From assembly GCA_035610365.1 (NCBI GenBank), contig CM069432.1, forward strand, positions 71,552,520 through 71,616,519: a stretch of 64,000 nt of DNA. Reading direction: 5' to 3'. The notes under the pieces are model-generated. The model had not been told where the DNA came from. It saw only the letters and a list, made by a program, of their open reading frames with translations, and made no database searches. Numbering within the stretch: position 1 is the stretch's first letter; every line of letters begins with the position of its first letter. The position numbers and the translations under genes are program-made. Source of the stretch: Aquatica leii. Taxonomy: Eukaryota > Arthropoda > Insecta > Coleoptera > Lampyridae. Shown piece by piece: positions 1 to 11,030 of the stretch.

Positions 1-2037
1 GAATTTAAAAACTTGGATAAGGACATTGAAGGTTCAGTTAATCGATGGAAAAAATTTGTAGAAAGCGAATGTCCTGAAAAAGAAAAGTTTCCGGGAGAAT
101 GGAAAAACAAGAGTGCTTTACAGAGACTTTGTATGATGCGTGCACTAAGACCTGATCGAATGACTTATGCAGTGGGAGCGTTTGTAGATGAAAAAATGGG
201 AACAAAGTATACACAATCACGAACTGTTCCATTTGCCAAGTCATACGAAGAAACAAGCAATACAACGCCTACGTTTTTTATCTTATCTCCTGGAGTAAAT
301 CCTCTCAAAGACGTAGAAGCTCTTGGAAAGCAATTAGGGTTTACGTTTGACGGAGGTAATTTTCATAGCGTATCTTTAGGACAAGGTCAAGAGATTGTAG
401 CTGAACGTGCAATTGATGTAGCAGCTGAACTTGGAGATTGGGTAATTCTTCAAAACATTCATTTAGTTGCAAGATGGTTAGCAAGCTTAGAAAAAAAAAT
501 GGAACAACATATTGAAGATGCTCATGATAATTATCGATTGTATTTAAGTGCAGAATCAGGTGGCGATCCGCGTGTTTGCGTAATTCCTCAAGGTATATTG
601 GAATCAAGTATTAAAATTACTAATGAACCCCCGACGGGTATGTTTGCCAATTTACATAAAGCTCTAGATAACTTTAATCAAGAAATTTTGGAAATGTGTA
701 CTAAAGAAGCAGAATTTAAAGCGATATTATTTGCTTTGTGCTATTTTCATGCAGTAGTTGCAGAAAGAAGAAAATTTGGCCCGCAAGGTTGGAACAGAAA
801 CTACCCTTTTAATGTGGGCGACTTAACAATAAGTGTAAATGTGCTATTCAATTACCTAGAAGGAAATAATAAAGTTCCTTGGGACGATTTAAGATATCTT
901 TTTGGAGAAATAATGTATGGTGGACACATAACAGACGATTGGGATCGAAGATTATGTAAGACTTATTTAATAGAATTTATGCAACCAGAACTTTTAGATG
1001 GGGAATTATTTTACGCTCCTGGCTTTCTTGCACCTCCAAATACTGATTATCTTGGTTATCATCGTTATATTGACGAGAGGTTACCACCCGAGTCACCATA
1101 TTTATATGGATTGCATCCTAATGCAGAAATAGGGTTCTTAACCAATTTGTCAGAAAATTTGTTTAAAACTATTTTTGAATTACAACCTCGCGATACTGGA
1201 GGTGGAGGTGGCGGTGGAGCATCTAGAGAAGAAAAAGTAAAAGGTGCCATAGAAGATATTATTGATAAGTTATCTGACGCATTTCCCATTACCGAAATGA
1301 TGGCTAAAGTTGAAGATCGAACGCCTTTCATTATTGTTGCGTTTCAAGAATGTGAACGTATGAATATGCTTACAAATGAGATGAAAAGATCTGTAAAAGA
1401 ATTGCAATTAGGTCTAAAGGGCGAGTTGACTATTACCTCCGATATGGAAGTGCTAGAAGAAGCACTGTTTATGGATAATGTGCCTGTAACTTGGTCGGCT
1501 AAAGCATACCCGAGCACACTTCCTTTAGCGCAGTGGTTTGCAGATTTGAGCATTCGGATTAAAGAGCTAGAAAATTGGGTTGGAGATTTTCAAATGCCTC
1601 CTGCTATATGGTTGGGAGGTTTTTTTAATCCTCAATCGTTTCTTACTGCTATCATGCAACAAACAGCTCGTAAGAACGAATGGCCACTTGACAAAATGTG
1701 TTTAATGACAGACGTCACAAAAAAACAAAGAGAAGATTTAAGTGGGGCGCCTAGAGAAGGAGCAAACGTATGTGGTTTATTTATGGAAGGAGCTCGGTGG
1801 GATACTGGTACTGGTAGCATAGCAGATTCCAAACTTAAAGAATTGTTTCCAATTGTCCCAGTAATATTCATAAAAGCAATTACACAAGATAAACAAGAAC
1901 TTAAAAATATGTATGATTGTCCCGTTTATAAAACTAGAGGAAGAGGACCCACGTACGTATGGACTTTTAATTTAAAAACAAAAGAAAAATCTACAAAGTG
2001 GACATTAGCTGGCGTGTGTTTGCTATTGCAAACATAA
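1..2037 (+). CDS. Axonemal dynein heavy chain, C-terminal part (5' partial)
   Basis: The frame is open from base 1, so the gene continues upstream; no start codon is expected here. The product is the C-terminal ~678 residues of an outer-arm dynein heavy chain of the DNAH9/11/17 (beta) type, the microtubule motor of cilia and sperm flagella. Seen in order: the end of the AAA5/AAA6 linker ([17 protein letters not shown]), the AAA6 region ([15 protein letters not shown]), the strongly conserved [12 protein letters not shown] block, [17 protein letters not shown], a glycine tract at about 1198-1218 where relatives have a variable linker, [20 protein letters not shown] and the family ending [15 protein letters not shown]...LLLQT. 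The 2 kb are one exon without an intron or stop. Neighbouring DNA on the right is transposon debris. The paralogue (Dhc93AB-like or kl-5-like) cannot be decided from this part. Confidence 0.97.
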   Translation, partial: EFKNLDKDIEGSVNRWKKFVESECPEKEKFPGEWKNKSALQRLCMMRALRPDRMTYAVGAFVDEKMGTKYTQSRTVPFAKSYEETSNTTPTFFILSPGVNPLKDVEALGKQLGFTFDGGNFHSVSLGQGQEIVAERAIDVAAELGDWVILQNIHLVARWLASLEKKMEQHIEDAHDNYRLYLSAESGGDPRVCVIPQGILESSIKITNEPPTGMFANLHKALDNFNQEILEMCTKEAEFKAILFALCYFHAVVAERRKFGPQGWNRNYPFNVGDLTISVNVLFNYLEGNNKVPWDDLRYLFGEIMYGGHITDDWDRRLCKTYLIEFMQPELLDGELFYAPGFLAPPNTDYLGYHRYIDERLPPESPYLYGLHPNAEIGFLTNLSENLFKTIFELQPRDTGGGGGGGASREEKVKGAIEDIIDKLSDAFPITEMMAKVEDRTPFIIVAFQECERMNMLTNEMKRSVKELQLGLKGELTITSDMEVLEEALFMDNVPVTWSAKAYPSTLPLAQWFADLSIRIKELENWVGDFQMPPAIWLGGFFNPQSFLTAIMQQTARKNEWPLDKMCLMTDVTKKQREDLSGAPREGANVCGLFMEGARWDTGTGSIADSKLKELFPIVPVIFIKAITQDKQELKNMYDCPVYKTRGRGPTYVWTFNLKTKEKSTKWTLAGVCLLLQT

Positions 2038-2233
2038 AAACATTCCATGTACTGGATATACGTTATTAAATATACAGCATACATTTTATACTTTGTAATC
2101 CCTTTTTTATCATTATAAATAATATATTGTTTGTCATACAGAGATTTTTGATTGTAAAACTTCTACTGTCGGAGAAAAAGACCTAACTTCTCACTTAGGA
2201 TCTAATATCTCGTAAACTGAAGAGCCAAATTTA

Positions 2234-2239
2234 AATAAA
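2234..2239 (+). promoter_or_regulatory. Candidate poly(A) signal of the dynein gene
   Basis: An AATAAA lies about 200 bases after the dynein stop codon, in an AT-rich 3' region. AATAAA is frequent by chance here, so this is only the first canonical hexamer downstream of the stop. Confidence 0.35.
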
Positions 2240-2644
2240 AAGTTATGCGGTCGTTTGAACACGTTATAAATCTTTAATTTCTTAATACAATAACAGGAAA
2301 TTCTAAACTTACATAGATCAAATAATTTTCAACAGATTGCATGTTTTGGATTTTAGTACTTTTTTAATTTTAATGAAGAACACATTATTTAAAAAAATCT
2401 TTATGCAGTAAAGGTCATTTATTGAATGATGTGTATAAAGTTTAAAAAAATGTTATTGCATTTAATACTGTAAATTGCTATTTATTTTTTTTTGTGTTAA
2501 CCGACTCATACATGTAACTTTTGTTACAATGGTTAGAACCAGCGTATAGATTTAATACATACATTTATGTTTTTTTATTTCCTTACCCAATTCAACTTCT
2601 CGCCTTTCTAAAATTAAATTTATTGACACAGGCCTTTATTTTTT
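2240..2644. other. AT-rich spacer, no gene seen
   Basis: Between the dynein 3' end and the gypsy remnant I see no coding similarity, terminal repeats or RNA gene. The gypsy remnant has no recognisable LTR on this side, so its 3' end is truncated near 2645. Confidence 0.5.
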
Positions 2645-3075
2645 ATCAAATGGATGTAGCACCGGTAGAAAGGGTCGTGGCGATAGCGGCAGTTCTCTCC
2701 ATTTCGACAACTTTCTTGAGCATAAAAGTACCAGTCAATGGTCTTTTTCTGATTTGATTTTCTACTTGGATGTTAACTGCAAACCAACACTGTTCAAGTG
2801 TCTATTACTCGGAAGACAACCAACATATTTATAACTGTCCTCTAATCTAGTTGATCTAAGTAACAAGTACCCAAGCTTGGGTACTGCCTGTTTTTTAATG
2901 TTGTGAAACTTCATTTCTCTCTTGAGATTCCATAATGCTAGCCACATGTTTTTGTTTGACGGTTTTGCACGTGAGTACTTCTTAGTGACCACATAGAAAA
3001 CGAAGCGTCGGTCATCACGTAGTTTTAATATTTTGCCGACCGCCGGTTGTGGTCTTTGTAGTTGATCTCGCCATC
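2645..3075 (-). pseudogene. Macrodomain (TARG1-like, second half) plus CCCH finger of the old gypsy copy
   Basis: The minus strand reads QPAVGKILKLRDD, RRFVFYVVTKKYS and LWNLKREMKFHNIKKQAVPK, matching the macrodomain tail of the young gypsy element almost position by position. The catalytic-type lysine of the VTKK motif is kept. A small insertion shifts the frame at the GCGLD motif, so the aspartate is lost from the frame (it reads GYLLLR). The CCCH finger follows as WYFYAQESCRNGENCRYRHD: the first zinc cysteine has become tryptophan, the other three ligands remain. The N-terminal half of the macrodomain is deleted. Confidence 0.88.
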
Positions 3076-3873
3076 TGAAATGTTTGCTTATCCAATGTGT
3101 GAAGGAGTAATTAATTCATGTTTGGAAAAGATTTTGTTGCTTCTTGGTACTTTGATAAGTACTTTACCATTGGTCGATTTATCCGTTCAACCATGCCATT
3201 GAGGGTGGAGACTTTTCTTAATTGCTAACAGCGCAGACTTAAAGTTGCCGCCTTGGTCGGAATGTAATTCCAACGGAACATCAAACCGGCAGAAAAACTC
3301 TTTCATTTATAAGGCAGCGACTGTAACTGCTTCTTGATTGGTTATGCTTCCGACACGGCGTTCTGTGTCATAGTCATACTCTTGCAACTTATCCACTTGT
3401 TCTTGCGGATTATGAAACTGCAATAGCCATTTCATACCGACGTGGTCTGTCGTTAGTAAAAATTTTCGTCTATACAAATATTTGTAGAAGTGTTCTATGG
3501 ACCTCACACCTATGATCAGATTACTTGCATCGATATCTAAACCATTTTTTTCATCTTCTCTTCGATAACTTCAAATTGGTGAAGTGACTATGCCTGTTTT
3601 AGTTTGTAGAGTTTTCGTAGTCTTTATTCCATCTAAATTCTGCTCTTTCTTCAGCCAGTTTTGTCAAAGTTTTGGCAATATTGGCAAATCCAGGTATCAA
3701 TCGTCTATAATAGGTGCACAACCTAAGTCAACTTCGGACCGGATGTTTGCCGATTGGTCTTGACTATGCAGTGCTCAAACTTTGTCTGGGTCAGCCTTTA
3801 CTCGATTTCTAAAAACGAAGTGGACAAGGACTTCTTTTTTAATTACATGACACTTCTTTAGGCGCAGTTTTAG
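2645..3873 (-). mobile_element. Decayed Ty3/gypsy pol fragment with macrodomain-CCCH tail
   Basis: Read on the minus strand, this is a broken relative of the gypsy element at 50.1-56.6 kb. In order: RT thumb/connection (3873-3600; KKCHVIKKEV, VKADPDKV, then a stretch matching the SFLGLCTYYRRF region), RNase H (3507-3310; SIEHFYKYLYRRKFLLTTDH), a jump that deletes the HHCC zinc finger, integrase core (about 3305-3160; KEFFCRFDVPLELHSDQGG), another jump, the second half of the macrodomain (about 3070-2762; RFVFYVVTKKYS) and the CCCH finger (about 2730-2650). Stops, frameshifts and internal deletions are spread throughout, so it is far older than the other copy. It is cut at both ends. Its value is that it shows the same unusual Pol tail in an independent insertion. 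Confidence 0.9.
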
Positions 3874-3875
3874 AT

Positions 3876-4745
3876 TCGTTGGATTGAATTGATCTTTCCG
3901 TGCTTTAATTTTTGCAAATTCTTTAATTAAATCTTTGGTGTCTAATTCTTTTAGCTGGTCCGTTTCTATTGAAATAATAGCACGATTACCTAGTCGGCTT
4001 TGCCCCCATGCTCGTTCTGCGGTAGGAACAGAAACCGGCATTGTTAAAAAAATACGAAGTATTCTACTCGTATTAGGAAAAGAATCCACTAAGTTGTTAA
4101 TTGTTATATAATTTAAAGTTTCTTCTGGAGACGTAATAACTTTTTCATCAAAATTTTGTAGATATTGCAATTCTTTAACAGGTTCCCCGGCAGTTATGTC
4201 TCGTTTATTGCGAGTTTTGTCGTTCAATAAATTTTCAACTTTTTGACATAATTGTAATTGTTCGTTTGCAGAATCATTTTTAAATTTATCAATATTCCAT
4301 AAAAACGCGAAATTATTAGAGTAAGAAGAAAGTAATTGGAATCTCTCATCCACTGATGTTATGATTACATCTAGAGAATTAAAGAAAAAATCAACTTCGA
4401 ACTTTAAGGTTTCGTCGTGGATCGGTTCATCGTCACATTCATAATAATAAAAATCATTTTTTTTAATTTTTCGCGATCTTAGACCTGTTTTTTGAATTTA
4501 GGTTCTATGTCTAAGCTGGATGCTGTTTCCTTAGCGTTATTCAATGTTTTTCTATACTAATTCCCGTGCTCTTTAAATTAACAAATCTTATACAAACTGT
4601 AATTTGTTCTTGGTGACTAGAGTTAGGAGTGCAGTCTAATAATATGGAATAATATTTTCCTTTTTTAGTTAGTTCTAAAATTTGGGATTTGATATTTTCA
4701 CCGATCAAGTTTGTTGGATAATATATATTCATAAACTCTGTATAA
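3876..4745 (-). pseudogene. hAT-superfamily transposase remnant (ZMYM1-like type)
   Basis: Two parts of a hAT transposase in the correct order on the minus strand. The N-terminal side (about 4745-4545) reads GENIKSQILELTKKGKYYSI and then LLDCTPNSSHQEQITVCIRF, the start of the RNase H-like domain in the DUF4371/ZMYM-type hAT proteins, with the first catalytic Asp in LLDCT. The C-terminal side (about 4353-3876) reads SRILRIFLTMPVSVPTAERA and then NRAIISIETDQLKELDTKDL, the hAT C-terminal dimerisation motif. The middle of the protein and the ends are missing. The 192-residue frame 4353-3775 continues without a stop into gypsy pol sequence, an accidental chimera. Confidence 0.85.
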
Positions 4746-4947
4746 TAAAATGAAGTTGCGCACGCATATAATGGAGCACAAATAATGTGTAACAAATATA
4801 GAGTCTGTGCTGTAGTAGTTACTCGGTGAATGTAGATGTTATTAAAACGTAGTGTTAAGCATTTTTCATGTAAAGCTATAATTACTTTATTTACTCATTA
4901 AATAGTCACGATCGTGTTTAACGCTTTCTTAATCTATATCCTTAAGA
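4746..4947. other. Possible remnant of the copia 5' LTR / leader
   Basis: Because the copia primer site starts at 4948, the bases just before it should be the end of a 5' LTR. I could not find a matching copy downstream of the element (8897-9400), so the LTR and its start are inferred by position only. Confidence 0.3.
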
Positions 4948-4962
4948 GGTTATGGGCCCAGG
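4948..4962 (+). promoter_or_regulatory. Primer binding site, initiator tRNA-Met type
   Basis: GGTTATGGGCCCAGGA matches, over its first 13 bases, the primer site of Drosophila copia (GGTTATGGGCCCAG), which pairs with an internal part of initiator tRNA-Met instead of its 3' end. It lies about 100 bases before the first ATG of the gag frame, as expected. Confidence 0.85.
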
Positions 4963-5060
4963 ATACGTTTGGATTAACGCGCAAATATAGATTCGTGTTT
5001 TATTATCAGGCAGACATTTTTTTTATCCGTTATTAAAAAGTGTGAAGTGCCGTAAAGAAA

Positions 5061-7031
5061 ATGATGGCAGAAAGTGTTAATGTGGCAGTAATGAGTAAGT
5101 TCGATGGTAAGAATTATCATCAATGGAAATTCCAAATAAAGCAAGCTCTTAGGGCTAAGGGAATTTACGAAGTTACAACCGGTGACACACCAAGGCTAAC
5201 AGACGCCACTAAACCGGAAGAAGTAATTTCATGGGACAAGAAAGATGCATTAGCTATGTGCATTATAACTGCATCGATGGATTATTCCCAAATTACGCTT
5301 ATTGAAAATTGCGAAACCTTGCAGGAAGCAATAAATAAATTAGACGCCATTTATTTGATGAAATCCGAAGCAAGCAAAATGATGGCGCATGAGCAGTTCT
5401 ATAAATACAAGATGGCGCTAAATGATTCAGTTGTTCAACACATCACGAAGGTAGAAAATTTGGCACGTCAAATCAGAGAAACTGGCGAAAAGATAAGTGA
5501 TATTGCTGTAATCACAAGAATTTTAAGTACTTTACCAGCAACATTTGGTAACTTTAGACAAACGTGGCTTTCAATCGATGAAAATAAACAAACAATTAGT
5601 AACCTCACCAGTCGCCTAATTGATGAAGAAATGAATTTAGGTACATCTGAAGAAGCAGATAACGCATTTGTGGCATCTTCAAGTTCGAAACCTAATAAAC
5701 CGAAGAAAAAGTTTTTGGTGACATGTTATAACTGTCGCAAGAAAGGTCATATTTCAAAAAACTGTCGTGCTCCACGAAGAAATGCTCAAACGGAATCTAC
5801 GCATACAACTTCGAATTGTGATTACTCGGCATTTAACATTGAAAATGAAGACGACGTCAGCGATAGGACAACACAAAGTGAATGGGTCCTCGATAGCGGT
5901 GCATCTCATCATATGTCTCCAAATAAAGAGTTATTTGTTAACTTTAAAGAAGTTGAAGAATGGTCTGTCAAATTAGGCAATGACGAGGCATTACCTGTAA
6001 AAGGAACAGGAGATATTAAAATCCAGTGTTTTATAAATAAAGAGTGGGTTAAAAGTGTTATCTCCGAAGTTTGGTACGTCCCCGGTCTTCGAAAGAATTT
6101 ATTTTCTGAAGGTACAGTGACACAAAAAGGAATGAGAGTAGTAAAAGAAAAGGATAAAGCATACATTTATGAAAAGGACTTACTGAAAGCGTGCGCAGTT
6201 CGCAAATCAAATAACCTGTATAAACTTTTGTTTCGTACAAAAATCAATGAGGAAGTTAATTCCGCAGAAAGTGATAGTGTGAAAACGTGGCATGAGCGTC
6301 TCGGACATGTTAATATAAAAACAATTTGTGAAATGGCGAAAGTAGGTGTAATACAAGGAATAAACGTAAGTGATAAACAAGATTTTGTGTGTGAAGGTTG
6401 TCAATACGGAAAACAGCATAAGTTAGCATTTAACAGATGTAAGTCAAGGAATTTGCAACCAGGCGAATTAATACACAGTGATTTGTGCGGACCTATGCAA
6501 ACACCATCCGTGAGTGGATGTCGTTATTATATCCTTTTCAAGGACGATTGTACTGGATTTAGAGTAGTTTATTTTATTCGAAATAAATCGGATGCTTTAG
6601 ATTGTTGTAAACGTTACGTACAGTTTTGCAACAATAAATTCGGTTACAACATAAAATCTCTACGTGTTGACAATGGCACTGAATACACGAACCAGGAATT
6701 CAAACAATTTCTAATACAGAAAGGAATACAACTCGAAACCTGTGCACCGTATACGCCTGAACAAAACGGGAAAGCAGAACGAGAAAATCGTACCATAGTT
6801 GAAAGTGCCCGGTCAATGCTATACACTAAAGATCTACCTTTGTATTTATGGGCGGAAGCCATCAACACGGCAGTGTACATTCTAAATAGAACGCCAAACT
6901 CAACTAGCGCAAATTTGACCCCGTTTGAAAAATGGTACCATAGGAAACCAGTGCTGAAACATGTTAAAGTGTTTGGAAGTGAAGCCTTCATGCATATACC
7001 GGATAATTTAAGAAAAAAGCTTGAACCGTAA
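5061..7031 (+). CDS. Copia Gag-protease-integrase polyprotein, ended by a premature stop
   Basis: 656 residues from an ATG at 5061 (a second ATG follows at once). Gag: FDGKNYHQWKFQIKQAL near the N-terminus (copia-type UBN2 capsid). Zinc knuckle C-X2-C-X4-H-X4-C beginning at C222 (CYNCRKKGHISKNC). Aspartic protease active site LDSGASHHM at D278. Integrase: zinc finger HERLGHVN ... CEGCQYGKQ, then the catalytic triad D474 (HSDLCGP), D537 (VDNGTEY) and E573 (NGKAERENR); 35 residues lie between D537 and E573, the usual DD35E spacing. All key residues are present. The frame ends at KLEP-stop; the codons after the stop continue the normal polyprotein, so this is a nonsense mutation (an AAA-type lysine codon reading TAA). 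With the frameshift near 7110 it would prevent expression of the RT. Confidence 0.93.
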   Translation: MMAESVNVAVMSKFDGKNYHQWKFQIKQALRAKGIYEVTTGDTPRLTDATKPEEVISWDKKDALAMCIITASMDYSQITLIENCETLQEAINKLDAIYLMKSEASKMMAHEQFYKYKMALNDSVVQHITKVENLARQIRETGEKISDIAVITRILSTLPATFGNFRQTWLSIDENKQTISNLTSRLIDEEMNLGTSEEADNAFVASSSSKPNKPKKKFLVTCYNCRKKGHISKNCRAPRRNAQTESTHTTSNCDYSAFNIENEDDVSDRTTQSEWVLDSGASHHMSPNKELFVNFKEVEEWSVKLGNDEALPVKGTGDIKIQCFINKEWVKSVISEVWYVPGLRKNLFSEGTVTQKGMRVVKEKDKAYIYEKDLLKACAVRKSNNLYKLLFRTKINEEVNSAESDSVKTWHERLGHVNIKTICEMAKVGVIQGINVSDKQDFVCEGCQYGKQHKLAFNRCKSRNLQPGELIHSDLCGPMQTPSVSGCRYYILFKDDCTGFRVVYFIRNKSDALDCCKRYVQFCNNKFGYNIKSLRVDNGTEYTNQEFKQFLIQKGIQLETCAPYTPEQNGKAERENRTIVESARSMLYTKDLPLYLWAEAINTAVYILNRTPNSTSANLTPFEKWYHRKPVLKHVKVFGSEAFMHIPDNLRKKLEP

Positions 7032-7112
7032 AGCAAGAAATTAATATTGCTAGGATATCAAAACGATTCAACAAACTACAGATTCTTTGATCCAATCACA
7101 AAAAATTAAAAA

Positions 7113-8896
7113 TATCGCGAAACGTAACGTTCAATGAAAATAAGGAAGTCGTACTCCCAAGAACGAACGCTGTTTTGATTCCAATCAACGAAGACGCAAC
7201 AGAAGAAATTCAGGATAAAAACGTTGAACATGATAATCAAAATGGTAATGTAGAAAATGCTATTTTGAATAACCACACATATCAGTTACGAAATCGGAAT
7301 AGTATACATCCACCAATGAGATACATAGAACCTGAAGTAAATATGGTAGAAATAGGAATTCCCGAAACGTACGAAGACGCAATCACTTCAGATAAAGCTG
7401 AAAAATGGATAGCAGCAATTGATGAAGAGATAACCGCTTTAAATAAAAATGATACTTGGAAACTAGTGCCGTTACCGGATGAGAAAAGAACAATTGACGG
7501 AAAATGGATTTTCAAAATAAAAAGGTCAAGTGATTGTCAGATCAGTAAATATAAAGCAAGATTGTGTGCGCGTGGATTTGCACAGATAGAAGGAATCGAC
7601 TATACGGAGACGTTCGCACCGACTACACGTTATGAAACGATAAGACTTTTACTTACGATCGCTGTACAAGAAAATTTCCAAATAATTCAATTTGACATAA
7701 AAACGGCGTTTCTATACGGAGAATTAGACGAAGAAATTTATATGAAACCACCACCTGGAATAGTAAACGATTCAAAATTAGTGTGTAAACTCAACAAGTC
7801 CCTGTATTGTTTAAAACAGTCTCCACGTTGCTGGAATAAAAAGTTTGATGAATTTTTAAAGACATATGGATTTAAACAATGTGAAGCAGATAAATGTGTT
7901 TACGTAAAAGATGTTCTTCAGCAATTAACATTACTTGTGATTTATGTAGACGACGGACTCATTCTGGGAAAAGATAAACAATTACTTAATAGAATCGTGA
8001 ACGAATTACAAACAAAATTTGAAATAACTTTGAGTAATCCGAATTACTTTGTCGGATTACAAATAGAAAGGCTTGATGATGGATCAATGTTCATCCATGT
8101 GAAGAATTACATTGATCAAATGTTAAATCGATTTAAAATGACCGACGCAAAGATTTCAAGAACTCCAGCTGACTCAAATGTTGAGTTGTCATCAACAATG
8201 GAAGGTGACGTCAATTTAAACGTGCCTTATCGCGAAGCTGTCGGTTCATTGATGTTTGCAGCCATAACAGCACGGTCGGACATAATGTATGCCGTTAACA
8301 TCGTAAGCCGATATCAAAACAATCCTAAAGCAGCTCATTGGAATGCAGTCATTAGGATTATGAAATATCTAAAAGGTACAAAATATTATGGTATTAAGTA
8401 TATCGGTAACAATAATAGTGATTATGAAATAAATGGTTTTTCTGACGCGGATTACGCAAACGACATATATACCCGACGTTCAACCACCGGATACATTTTT
8501 AAAATGAATCAAGGTGCAATCACATGGTGCAGTAGAAGACAGTCAGCAGTTTCCTTATCAACGACAGAAGCAGAATTCGTTGCAGCAGCGGAAAGCGTGA
8601 AAGAACTATCCTGGCTTCAACAATTATTACGTGAAATTGTTCCCAATAAAAAATTAAATTTTTGTTTGTGCGTGGATAATCAAAGCGCTATAAAATTAAT
8701 TAAAAACCCAATTTTTCATAAACGTACAAAGCATGTGGACATACGCTTTAATTTTATTCGTGAAAAATATGCCAACGATGAATTTAAAATTAGATATGTT
8801 CCATCGGATCAACAGACAGCAGACATTTTAACTAAAGCTCTACCTGTTTCAAAGTTCGAAATTATGCGAGAATATCTTGGCATGCTCAAAATGTGA
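7113..8896 (+). CDS. Copia reverse transcriptase-RNase H (downstream part of the broken polyprotein)
   Basis: This frame continues the Pol polyprotein after the frameshift near 7110; there is no separate start (the first ATG in frame lies well inside). RT: WKLVPLPDEKRTIDGKWIFK, YKARLCARGFAQIEGIDY, FDIKTAFLYGELDEEIYMKP and the catalytic IYVDDGLILG, all typical of copia. RNase H: FSDADYANDIYTRRSTTGYI (first Asp), STTEAEFVAAAES (Glu), VDNQSAIKL (Asp), KHVDIRFNFIREK, and the family ending TADILTKALP. RT and RNase H are uninterrupted and have all catalytic residues, so the element died recently, or by few mutations. Confidence 0.93.
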
Positions 8897-8992
8897 ATTT
8901 GATTTGTTCATTCTTAGTTAAGTATGTACGTAGTTTTATATTTGTGATCTATAGATTTGAACTTTATATGTAAGAACATTTGTTTTTCAGAG

Positions 8993-9029
8993 ATGACATG
9001 CCTAGGCACAAGCGGCCTAAGTATGTCAT
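8993..9029 (+). other. Strong stem-loop just after the copia pol stop
   Basis: TGACATGCCTAGG (8994-9006) and CCTAAGTATGTCA (9016-9028) are inverted with 11 of 13 positions pairing, around a 9-base loop; an outer A-T pair extends it. It lies about 100 bases after the pol stop, in the 3' untranslated part or the start of U3. The function is unknown. Confidence 0.6.
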
Positions 9030-11030
9030 TCTAGATTAAGCATTAGAATGAAATGTTCAACCCAGCGGAAAAGTTTGAAACCCAAAAAGAAATTCGGAGG
9101 TAGAAAACCGATCCAACGGGACTCTTTAAGCAAACTCTGTTACCACTTAGGATTAAGATATATAAATTGGAAATAATTGAAATAGCAAAATACACATGTA
9201 CGAAATTAAATTGAATTGTAAATATGGAAACTGCATCAGACCATCCTAATGCTGAAGGGTCCTAATAGAACGAAACAGCTGTCCACTAGTCTTTGATGAT
9301 GGTTTCCTCAGTTACGCAAACAAAATTTTTACATTATTGGTTTTATGTTACTGATTTTAATTTCCCGCAATTATTCAAACAATATTTTGAAGTTCTGTGG
9401 TTTAAATTCAAAATATTAACTACAACTTCATAATTTTCTATATATAACTGTTAGTGGTTCTTTTATCCATGTAGGTGGCATTGACCACCAATTTTGCAAT
9501 TTTATCGTATTAATGATATGATATACATATACATATTGTCTAAATATTGTATTCTAATTCTGATCTGAAAAGTTAATTAAGACCAAAACTTTATATTTAC
9601 AATTTAATGCTAGACGAACATTTTTTAAATGAATTTAAATAAAATGCTACCTATAAATAAACGTAAACAAACAGACAAAGAATAAAATAAATAAAGTATT
9701 TGTTGTTTGAATATACATATGTATATTACCAACAACTGCAACTAAAATGTGTTTCAATTTATATGTAGGTATACCTGTGTAAAAAAAATTTAATATTTTT
9801 TGTTCCATAAATTAAAAATTATTATTGATTTACACTTTTAAATATTAATACAAAAATATTCCTATTTCACTCCATTGCTATTTTAAATGTATTGCTTCGC
9901 CTTGTCTGTTTAATTTATTTAGTACATCATTTCGTTTATTACATTATTTAAAACTTGAAGACAGTTTGCCGTTTAAAACTTACGACGTTAATTAAAGTTG
10001 TCTTCTCTATTACATTTAGGTAATAGAACTAATGGTTTCTAAAATGTGAAAGACAAGATTAACAACTCTTTCAATACTAAATTAACTAATTCGTTTTTTT
10101 CAAAACACTCAATCGGAATTTATAGATACTTCTTTAATTTAGTAATGCTACTAGGAAATTTTCCATTTTCAGGTATAAAATAATCTTATTCCTTGCTTTA
10201 TTTTATTTGCACTGGTATCGGAATATACAATTGTAATTAACATATTTAAACGTTTACAGTAAATTAGTGCCTTACATTCAAAGTGCATCTAGTTTAGATT
10301 TTAATTAGCCAAAGTACTCACCACCGCTCACTCTTCCATTATGTATATTCTTTAACGAATTGCACTTACCAAATTATTACATATTGAATAAATACTGTTC
10401 AAATTTATCTCAGTTTTTAACTAATATGCAATTGTATGGTTTCAGTACTATATACTTTTGATTTAATTTATCTTTGCTTAACTTCTAAACTAATTATGAA
10501 ATTAGAATGTTTAATTCATTTTAGATGCTTCTTGAGTTGCATTAGATACAATACTTTTAGTACAAGTCAAAGATAATAAAATAGATTAAGCATGTGAATA
10601 TATATGGTTACAGTACAAAATAATTTTAGTGTGAAGTCTGTCTCCCATATTTCTTGTTCTACTTTAATTACATGCTGTATATAGATTTTTTTCAATTATC
10701 TGCAGAAACATTAACTACAGCTTTAAGAAATAGATTTTTAAAATCTTGTGAATTATGTATTTTTTCTAACAATTTCTCTTTTTATTTGTGCTCATATTAA
10801 TTCAATCGGATTTGACTAACGGTGATATAGCGGCAATCATAGCACAACTCGTTTATTAGCTTTTACCATTTCATCCACCACATACTTCGTTACTATAACG
10901 TTCAACTTTTTTAGTTGCGGAAATTGGATTTTTTTAAATTATATTATTAAGTAGCATACTATTGCGATTTTTACTTCTGTAACTATAAAATAGAGTATAT
11001 CACAAACACAATACAGTTTTGTTTGTTTAA
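9030..11030. other. AT-rich region without recognisable genes
   Basis: No frame of note, no coding similarity and no terminal repeats were found. A 3' LTR for the copia element was looked for in the first few hundred bases and not found. Confidence 0.5.

Larger units (their letters stand above)
4948..8990 (+). mobile_element. Ty1/copia retrotransposon, internal region
   Basis: A copia-superfamily element: primer binding site, leader, one frame for Gag-protease-integrase and one for RT-RNase H, in the copia order (integrase before RT). Coding is almost intact: one nonsense codon at 7029 and a frameshift around 7107-7112 separate the two frames, which would otherwise form one polyprotein. I found no pair of LTRs, no polypurine tract and no target duplication, so it is probably truncated at the 3' end or has lost an LTR. 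The PBS is the same internal initiator tRNA-Met type known from Drosophila copia. Confidence 0.93.

Noticed and set aside
1065..1331. Minus-strand open frames inside the dynein and retrotransposon coding regions
   Set aside because: They are antisense shadows of well-supported coding frames and have no motifs of their own.
8897..9400. Copia 3' LTR
   Set aside because: No segment matching the bases before the primer site (4800-4947) was found, and no polypurine tract precedes a TG.
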